Below are positions 48,404-56,750 of a stretch of DNA of 56,750 nucleotides, piece by piece. The DNA is from Paraglomus occultum (Eukaryota; Glomeromycota; Glomeromycetes; Paraglomerales; Paraglomeraceae). The notes below the pieces were generated by a model. It saw nothing but the letters and a program-made list of their open reading frames with translations. It did not search any database and was not told the origin of the DNA. A program made the position numbers and the translations under genes. The stretch covers positions 1 to 56,750 of the forward strand of contig CAJVPJ010000048.1 in NCBI GenBank assembly GCA_910592205.1. Direction: 5' to 3'. How positions within the stretch are numbered: position 1 is the first letter of the stretch; each line of letters starts with the position of its first letter.

Positions 48404-50885
48404 ATGAATTCCACACTCTCAAGGTACAATTCTTGGCAAGATTAGTCGGCTGCTTTGGCGATCGGCGTTGTTAGGAGTGGGTACTCTGCGTTTGAAAGTT
48501 ATGGGAGACGAGGATGCTTTGATTACTTACCTCAACTCACTGTTACAGTGTTTTACCAAAACCTCGACATACTCAGCTGAGCTCTGAACAGCACAATGAG
48601 TATGAACGCGGTTTCGACGAATTGACTGCAACGAAACGCACAAAAGGTCCTCCACCATATGGCCATCGAGCCGATTGGAAGCCAAGAAATGTCGAAGATT
48701 TTGGTGATGGTGGTGCTTTTCCAGAGATCCACATGGCACAATACCCTCTCGACATGGGTCGAAAGAAGACAGTGCGTTGCTCGTTTATTCTATCCGTCAA
48801 ATTGCTTTGTTCTTGGTAATAAAAGTTTGAAATCTTAAATATCATTATCTGACTGTAAAATAGGGCACAAGCGGAGGATCTCTTACTTTACAGGTGGATG
48901 CAGAAGGCAGCATTCGTTATGATGCTATTGCTCGTCAAGGCCATTCCGAGAATCGCATAATTCACTCACAATTCAAAGATTTAGTTCCACTAAATCAAAG
49001 GGTCGACATTGAAAAAATCGAACTGAATAGACCTACCGACGATTTGGTTAAGGAAACAACTGACAAAACAAGAGAAGCTTTGGAAAAGATTGTACAAGGT
49101 TTTTTTGTTGTTTTTTTTTTTTTTTGTTACTTTCTCTCTCAAACTTTCTAATATGAAGTAATTAACACATATTTTTTTTCTTAGGAAAAATAAAAGCAGC
49201 ACAACCTAAAAATGTCAAAACAAACAAACCTGCTACCGAACCGACTTATATAAGATATACGCCCGCACAACAAGGGGAATCATTTAATTCTGGCGCCAGT
49301 CAACGTATTATAAGAATGGTAGAAATGCCAACAGATCCTATGGAACCGCCAAAGTTTAAACACAAGAAAGTGCCTCGCGGTAAGTTTACGGGTTTTGTTT
49401 CAACTGATCGATGTATCTATAGACTGAGGAAACACTTTTAATACACACAATAGGGCCTCCTTCACCTCCGGCACCCGTTCTACATTCACCACCGCGTAAA
49501 ACTTCTGCAAAGGAGCAACAAGAATGGGTCATTCCTCCTTGCATATCGAATTGGAAAAATGCCAAAGGTTATACAATTCCACTTGATAAACGTTTAGCAG
49601 CAGACGGACGCGGATTGCAAGAGGTACGCGCATTATTGTCCATAGTGTACTCGATTTATGATTCCTGACTAAGACAATCTAAACTGTGTATCGATGCACA
49701 ATAGGTTACAATAAACGATAATTTTGCAAAATTGTCTGAAGCGCTCTTCGCTGCCGACAGACATGCTCGTGAAGAAGTACGTCAGCGCAGTTTAATGAGA
49801 GAAAAACTTGCACAAAAAGAAAAGGAAGAGAAAGAGAAACGATTACGCATGTTGGCACAGAAGGCTCGCGATGAAAGGTAAAGACAGCTATACGATAAGT
49901 TGAATAATAATGGTCTCGATAGTAATTGATTGAAATTTTCTAGGGCAGGGCTATCAACGTCTGCTGCCGCACAATCTTCTGAAGCTGGAGAACGGTCAGA
50001 GACTGACGAGGAATCTGACGAAGAAAAGATCAAGCATCGAGACGAAATACGACAGGATCGACGGAGAGAAAGAGAGAGAGAATACAGATTGTCTCGTATG
50101 GGCGCAGAACAGAAAGCGAAATATCTAGCCCGGTAAGTGTTCCGAGTGTTTCTTGTTGAATAATGCGAGCATAAAGAGCCTATAATGTCAATTTACGCTT
50201 TTTTCATTTAGTGAGGAAGGCCGTGATATTTCAGAAAAAGTCGCGCTAGGGCTTGCCAAGCCCACAATCAGCAAAGACAGTCTACTTGATCCACGATTGT
50301 TTAGTCAGTCTGGTGGTCTCTCATCTGGTTTCAAGGATGATGAAGGTATATACCGGCAATATATGCATATCTGGCTGGCTCCTATCGCATCCATCTTGTC
50401 ACATTAATTTTTTATCTATTTTTTTTCAGCATATGATCTCTATGACAAACCATTGTTTGCGGGATCTAGCGCTAACATGATATATAATCCAAAGAAAAGC
50501 TATGATCCAGATCTTTTTGAGGGTGATGAAAATATCAAACAACTCTTGGCCAAAACTGGGCAATCCGCAGAAGCCGGTCAGGTATGAAGCTTGACAACTG
50601 TCTCTTGAGGCGGCGTACCATCATCCAACAGACCGTTTACAAATTATCTTTTTTTTTTCTTGCATCTTAAGATTCGAACTGGTCCTATTGAGTTTGAGAG
50701 AGAGGAAGCAGATCCATTTGATATCAACCGTTTCTTGGATGCTGCGAAAAAGGGTGTGAAACGTGGACTAGAAGCTGTGTAAGTTTTGATGATGTCATTA
50801 GTTGTCTGATTTTACAATACATTGATTCTCCTCCCTTCTCGATTCTAGATCGGAAAGCAGCAAGACCAAACGCCAGAAGGATTAA
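48404..50885 (+). CDS. SNW1: SNW1 / Prp45 (SKIP) splicing factor
   Basis: Eleven exons (48404-48423, 48549-48771, 48864-49098, 49185-49379, 49454-49623, 49705-49877, 49944-50132, 50212-50345, 50430-50581, 50672-50778, 50849-50885) give 544 residues. Landmarks are PPPYGHRADWKPR, FGDGGAFPEIHMAQYPLDMG, DAIARQGHSENRI, EPTYIRYTPAQQG and the SNW box ISNWKNAKGYTIPLDKRLAA near residues 254-273, then the RDEIRQDRRRERERE helix and a Lys-rich end. SNW1/Prp45 sits in the spliceosomal B-act and C complexes and also contacts transcription factors. The six-codon first exon was chosen because MNSTLS joins in phase to VLPKPRHTQ, the expected N-terminal motif. All eleven junction phases agree. Confidence 0.93.
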
Positions 50886-51080
50886 AAGGCAGTTGAATGG
50901 TACAAAAAAGCAGCTGAACAAGGAAATGCCAAACACAATTTAATCTTGCTGTATGTTATAAATATGGAATTGGAGTAAAAAAGAAGCAGTTGAATGGTAC
51001 AAAAAAGCAGCTGAACAAGGACATGCCAGTACACAACTTAACCTTGCTTTACGCAAACTTACAACAATAAGCAAAAAAAC
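50886..51080 (+). pseudogene. Frameshifted Sel1-repeat relic
   Basis: Two copies of AVEWYKKAAEQG, followed by NAKHN and HASTQLNLAL, are separated by a decayed CYKYGIGVKK linker. This is the 36-residue Sel1-like repeat, with frameshifts between copies. It abuts the SNW1 stop codon at 50883-50885 directly. Sel1 proteins are strongly expanded in arbuscular-mycorrhizal fungi, often beside kinases. No start or end remains. Confidence 0.8.
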
Positions 51081-52254
51081 GATGTGCAAGATATATTCAG
51101 AAATATCCCACCAAGTTGGGATACCGAGTGTAATTTTAGTAATATTGATGATGATGGCGGACTACATGACAATAAAATACAAGCTGTAATCGAGTAACCG
51201 TAATAAAACGCATCAACAAATAATGAATTGAATAAAGTGTCGACATTTAAAGTTTAAGTGTGAAGCAACAACATTATCAATACATGTTTGACGTGCCAAA
51301 TTTATCTTTCAAAACTTTTATTACAAAGACCAAATTGAAAGGTTTCTACAAATCGTTAACGCAATAGCTAGTCGATAAAATATATGTAATCTTAAGAGGA
51401 AGAAAACATGCCATAATAGAAAAGCTATTATATAATTAAAAATAATCCACTCATTATGCCGGGGTAGTAATTCAGGCCGGGCTTTATTATAATATCTATT
51501 TGAAATTTGAATACGATGTTTGAACGCTGAAATGTCTTAATATTAAACACTTTATCTGATTAACGCACTATTCGTGCTTTTACTTACGGCATTAGAATGA
51601 TGATACGTTTCAGAAGAACGTTTTGAATATTAATCATACAAAGGCTATCAATGGTCAATGGCATGACCAAAGGAAAATATTAAAAGAATTGATAGCCAAA
51701 GACTTACTGTTAATGAATTAATAGAGAGAGTGCGGGATATGTATTGGAGAGTGGATTAGAAAGATCTTTTATTATTATCACATGATATCAAATTGGCGAC
51801 GCTTCTAAAGATTGTCGGTGGGTGAAGCCATCTCCTGTCTCGCTTCTTTATTGTCATTCTCGGTCATCCTGATATTCGTAAGTTTAGGGAACTACAGAGT
51901 AAATCTCTCTTTTCTGAAGCGGATGATGATGGAGAGAATGGGTAAGAAGATGGGTATGTAGAGGCGTAGCTTTGCAGTTATGGAGTTCTATCATAATTAT
52001 CATTGTGTACGTCTAACTCTCTACTTTTTTGTTTGCATTAAATATATCATGACAGTCAAAGATGACCATAACAGGCATTATTATTACGAATTGCGTTTGC
52101 TTACTCTTTACTTAGTATTCAATCGCGGATGTGTATAATATGAATTTTGATATTTAAACAATTTATTATTTTTTTAATCTACAGTACTTCAAATGAAAAT
52201 ATTATTAAACATAATTAAACAAAAGTAACGACTAGGTATTTTTATTTGCTCCGC
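51081..52254. other. Intergenic with possible gene debris
   Basis: About 1.2 kb. Near 51870-51944 a short frame reads GHPDIRKFRELQSKSLFSEA before a stop, and 51640-51760 has fragmentary peptide-like reading; these may be remnants of a decayed gene, but I cannot name it. The rest is AT-rich. Confidence 0.4.
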
Positions 52255-52865
52255 CTACTCCCGGAAAAAGTGCGACTCGGGATAATCTGCCGATTGTAAA
52301 TTGAGGTCATATTAATATTGAGACGTTGATAAAGAAAAGGTTTATTATTATCATTATTAAAATTTGTGCACTCACCATAGTAATTATCGCGGAGATAATT
52401 ATCTACGTCATGATTTAATGACGGAGGGGCTGCTTCATCATTAGAAGCAGCGGTGGCGGCGGCGGCGGCGGCGACGGTGGATGTCGTATCTGTAAACAAA
52501 AGGTATTCAGCGTCAGAACTCTACTTTGTACGTTTGATTGCAGTTTAATTTGTGACTATCGATATTGTATTCTAATTATATTTGTAATGATGTATTATAA
52601 TGTTCTTACCCTGCCGCGCGTCCGGTTTTCTTTTTATGATTTCAACCAGACGCCGCATTTTGACCAGTATCTCTTCGATACGGTCGATTGTTGCGGAAAG
52701 CTGCCGCTTGTAGTCCTTTTGCGGACCACGTTTCTTTGTTGGCAGCTGGAAGTCGCACTGCTGGCTGTATTTGATGCAGCCAGCGCACGGAGAAACGCCC
52801 GTGCATCGTATACGTCGGACTTGGCATCCGACACATGCCGTGGTCACCTTCTGCCGCGAAGTCAT
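52255..52865 (-). CDS. Small Zn2Cys6 DNA-binding protein
   Basis: Three exons (52865-52610, 52489-52376, 52286-52255) give about 133 residues. The fungal binuclear zinc cluster lies at residues 11-37, CVGCQVRRIRC then CAGCIKYSQQC, with canonical CX2CX6CX5CX2CX6C spacing. A basic linker KKRGPQKDYKRQ and a short helix (IDRIEEILVKMRRLVEI) likely form a dimerisation segment. An Ala-rich stretch (GCN repeat, 52450-52475) and Asn/Tyr-rich end follow. There is no fungal-specific TF regulatory domain. Skipping the last intron gives an alternative end at 52242 with a basic tail. It is probably a DNA-binding regulator, target unknown. Confidence 0.75.
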
Positions 52866-55399
52866 TGAGAGATAAATGGAGAAGTTGGTTTTTGGGGGTT
52901 TGAGATGAAGGAAAAGTCTTATTTGGCGATCGCTTAACTTACCACCTTTCCTCGCTTAGGACTCTTTATATACTATTTTTTTGATTACTTTATTTGATTA
53001 CCACTCAAACCCCATTGCGGTTTTGTATACGACAAGACAAAAAGAATATTGACGTGGAAGGTTACATAATTCTTTGTTACGTTCTATGCCATTTCAACTT
53101 CTTTTTTTTGACTCATACACAAAGTATATAGTACAGGTTTTTCGGTTCATTTGCAATTGGTATATGCATTCAATTGGTGCAAATTATGGGTCGGTTCAGC
53201 TCATCAGTATCCAAATACCCAAACTGAATGGCCCATAAAAATCAAGTTACACGTTTGTGTTTGTTAATTAACCAGTCATCATATGCGTATAACAAATACA
53301 CTAGTGTTTATAAACAAACAACGGAAGCAAGCAAGCAAGAAAGAAACATTGACAACAGTATTAATTTACATCAATATTTAATTTAAACTTTGACCGAACC
53401 CGAATTTCAGTGACGCGATAATTCTCTTTACGAATATGTTTTTCCAACTCTTCTTTAATGCTAAGTATTGTCTCGGACTGAATTGCTTCTCGGTAGATAC
53501 GAGGTTGCACTGCGGTGAATGAATGCATTTTTGTGAGCAGCTACTGAAAGTAAAAATATAATGGGTGCGAGTCATCAATGAGTGAAGAAAAGACTATTTT
53601 TGTATTCTTCCATTTGTATAAATAAATGGACAAAGTGCGTCATTGCGATTCCATAAAAGTTACCGACCTTAAGTATAGAATTACCAAAGACAGTGCTTTG
53701 TTCAAAAGATTACTTGCATACGTGCAACGCATTGATGTATAAAAAAGGTTAACACGGCTTAATTACTGCGCCTGTAAGAATAATATTAACGAGTTACGAA
53801 AACTTAACAATTTTTCTTCTTATCGATTCCCCATTGAAGTTATACCGTATCAATTACTATTAAATGGAATAAGCCATTTAACTCTCACGGCGTCAGATAG
53901 TTTGAAAAGATCAATGGACATCAAACAGCTAGCGAATATCGACATCAATGTCAACATCCGAATTTGATGATATAATTAATACGATGACACAAGTTTCTCA
54001 ATCTGATTTAAAGTTCAAGCATTCCCGCAATTCGTACTCCCGTCCCAATGTCCGTGCGACAATCATTTTGTGTTCTAGTCTTAGTATTGTAATATTGGCG
54101 TTTTTCTCACAGATAACGCATCTCCTTGTATTTCTTTGATGTTTCCAATTTGTGTATCAATGCATTTTTCGATTGGGACGTGTACTGCCCCACGGTTAGG
54201 GGGGTTTGAGTCTTCTGAATGTACTCAATGGCAAATTAATCATGCCAATGAGTTGGCCGTATACGTGTATCTATTACCTTGCTTTTGCCCAGAGACTTTT
54301 GTCGAAAATATCCGATTTAGACATTCACCATTCTTAGAACAAACAAATATGCTTCTAATTATTGTTAGCTCTGGATTATTCAAAACCAGAAGTTTATTGA
54401 CTACTAAGGATTAAGACAAAATAATATAATGATCGTAAAGCAACACATAACACATCAGATAAGCTAAGCAGTGTTTCCGGAATGCTGTTGAAATTACTTG
54501 TTCAATCTGGATAAAAATCGTAGCCTTGCTTTACGAAAAGATGTACAATTCGTTTTTGCAAAACTTACTCTCCTATCGCCAACTTTTACTCTTCCTCCTA
54601 CCCAAAATTTAAAAGTGTCCCTTCTCGCATAATAACGTGGACAGAAGCAGGACTGTCTTGTCGACATTTTCTTGCTCAATCCCATCGGAAGAGAATAGTG
54701 TGGTTCACTTGATAATGATAACTTGTTTAGGATTAATGCCTACCGATAGACATTAGGTCGTGAATAGAAAGCCTGACGCGCTCGGATTTGGCTAAATTTC
54801 CAGAAATATATGTACGAGTTTCAAGAAAGATAGCAAAGCTATGAGTTGGGTTTATCGTGAGCGATTTTTTCTGCAGTGGTAAACATTGGCTTCATGGATG
54901 TCCGGCCAATTTACGACAATACTACTCTTGAGATTATCGAGACAAATGAAGCATACCGTTCAATGAGAATATAACAGTTTGTGCCGTAAGAAAAACGTTA
55001 CCATCCAACTCTGGCAAGTAGTGGACGATTGCCTGAGAACAGGAACAAATGCTTGAATGAATCTATTACTTACCAGGTGGTTGGCACCATAATAGCAAAC
55101 ACGTCTATTACATCGTTCATTTGGGTCGTATCCACCCGTCAAATATAGAGATTTTCACTGCCATAGACACTAATGTAACATTCTTCAAATAGCAACGGGA
55201 GCAGAACTAGCAAATGGTGAAGATATTGGCGGCGAATTAGAAAAACGTACCAAGACAATTTATTGATTATAATTTTATTCCTAAATGAAAGATGAAGAAG
55301 CGGGTTATGCGGGTGCATATTATCCGGATATGGAGACTGGCGATTGTTTCCATAATATTGACTGCTTCATCGGATGAGTAGTCCTGCTCTTTATTCACG
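52866..55399. other. Gene-poor stretch inside the right arm
   Basis: About 2.5 kb between the Zn2Cys6 gene and the right arm. Small frames with ATG starts occur: a 63-codon plus frame at 53948-54139 with one hydrophobic segment, a 92-codon plus frame at 54136-54414, and a 63-codon basic minus frame at 54494-54685. No family or splice extension was found for any of them. No transposase gene is present next to the arm. Confidence 0.45.
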
Positions 55400-56750
55400 T
55401 ATTAATAATGATAATACTAATCACAAAATCACAACCACGTGACACAAACCGTCAACGCTCGTAAACGTATTCCTTGCTTTAAATACTTTATTAAGTCCCA
55501 CTAGGTTCAGCATATTTCTGACAAACTAAAATCTAACCATGTGGCAAAAAAAATTATTTGGGTTTTTTTAAATAGGCTAATTAGAATATGGATTTTCAGA
55601 TCCTAAATCGCCATGTGGCTTTGGCAGTTGATAAAATAATTATTAGGGAAATAATCAAAGTGCTCGGAATCGGATAAGTATAACGATAACTTAATATTAT
55701 CCAAAACGTTATACTAAGGACTAATGGTAATAACGACAATAAAAATAGCAGTTGTAGTGATACCAAACAATTAAGAACAGTATTAAAAAAATAAAATTCA
55801 CGGACAATAAAACAAGTATAGCAATGAATTAATTCTCGTATTTGTAAGCAGAATTCGATAATAACAACGTATAACTTTACCTTATTTACTTACATCGTTC
55901 TTCCGTACAATTATCCAATTCAACGCTGCGTATAAACGGGTCTTGGCGTATTTTGATGTTACTATAACTCAACTAGATAAGCCTTTTGGTATATGCCGAA
56001 TGGTATTATAGAATTAAGCGACGTATTCGAACATGGAGAACTCTTTAATATCTTTAAGAAGACGCATAACAATTGTTTACTGCAAGAAGAAATGCAAAAG
56101 TTTGAGCATTTTTTGCTAATAATTCGTAATTTAAATCTTTAAAATTATTAACAAGAAATGTGAGAAAGGCATACCCCCAAATTTAGATTAAAAATAGAAG
56201 TTACATTTAAGAAACTTTAATTAATTTGGTAGAATAATAAAAAGATTGTGTGAGAAAATGATGCTGATAATAATGCATAAACAAAAACTGCTTGCTCCAA
56301 GCTTTGAAATGATATAACATGCAATACTTGAAATACTGGTTGTGCAGAAATGAGCAAGTCAATTGATTCGAATTTTTTTGCAAACCCCTTTATTACTATT
56401 GTTATATTCATTTGCAACTGTCAACAGTACATTGTTGATATTATTGATCAATCAAAAAAATTCACCTTTGGTTTGTATTTTTCCTTAAAACGTAATTACG
56501 GAAAAGTCGCATTGGGCCACACGACATACTTCTAGTTTAGTAAAAACGTCAAAATGGAACGAGAATTGAAAACGGTGTCACCAGAGCTCGAATGTACAGT
56601 AACTAGGCATTTTTTATCCAGGAACCATCAACTCAAATGATCTACGCCGGCAAAGATAGCCAGTAGGGAGACGCGCACGATTTTATTTCAGTATCTTTTT
56701 AACTCAGCCCCCAACATATTTAATTTATTTAAATGGAAGAGAAGTTTATA
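55400..56750 (-). repeat. Right arm of the long terminal inverted repeat
   Basis: The reverse complement of the left arm. It lacks the MITE and the 34-bp and 100-bp extra stretches of the left copy, and carries its own 50-60 bp segment near 55480-55540. Between 56217 and 56417 the minus strand has a 66-codon frame ending SHTIFLLFYQIN. The left copy has the same frame interrupted by TGA and otherwise differs mostly by amino-acid-changing transitions, so it is probably not a maintained gene. The last 77 bp equal the first 77 bp of the window. Confidence 0.9.

Overview
This window looks like nuclear DNA of an early-diverging, intron-rich fungus, most likely Mucoromycota and possibly Glomeromycotina. 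It is AT-rich, with short spliceosomal introns (GTAAGT/GTATGT donors) and typically fungal genes: mS41/FYV4, an SHB17-like bisphosphatase, a CTO1-like HAD phosphatase, a SHE3-like coiled coil and a small Zn2Cys6 factor. These sit beside genes shared with animals (YTHDF, LENG1, DNAJC9, DRG2, TRAPPC13, KXD1). A broken Sel1-repeat tract fits the Sel1 expansions of arbuscular-mycorrhizal fungi. The species assignment is inference. The most striking feature is the frame of the window. Bases 1 to about 1553 and about 55400 to 56750 are long terminal inverted repeats. The outermost 77 bp are identical in both arms, while the inner parts have diverged by roughly a tenth, by eye, and carry several indels. 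The left arm alone holds a 115-bp MITE flanked by TA. Either the whole 56.75 kb is a giant terminal-inverted-repeat element carrying host genes, or two inverted copies of one arm sequence flank an ordinary chromosomal block. I found no transposase or recombinase that could move the unit. The only transposase sequence seen is two decayed Tc1/mariner remnants, which are unrelated to the arms. Inside the arms, left to right: LENG1 (+), mS41 (-), a mid-SUN membrane protein (+), a Tc1 relic, an SHB17-like phosphatase (+), DNAJC9 (-), a second mariner relic, a HAD phosphatase (+), a YTHDF m6A reader with a very long Gln-Ala tract (-), a 5-kb gene-free gap, then TRAPPC13 (-) and DRG2 (+) as a divergent pair, two unrecognised membrane proteins (-), a 3-kb gap, a SHE3-like coiled coil (+), an orphan ORF (+), KXD1 (-), isoprenylcysteine methyltransferase (+), a ZIP7-type zinc transporter (-), RAD6 (-) and SNW1/Prp45 (+) as a divergent pair, a Sel1 relic and a Zn2Cys6 protein (-). 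Most multi-exon genes could be spliced by hand into complete reading frames whose exon phases add up, so nearly all of the interior appears functional. The genes form no single pathway: they cover splicing, m6A reading, ubiquitin conjugation, trafficking, mitochondrial translation, zinc transport and prenyl-protein methylation. That mixture is what an ordinary chromosomal block would show, and it would be extraordinary cargo for a transposon.
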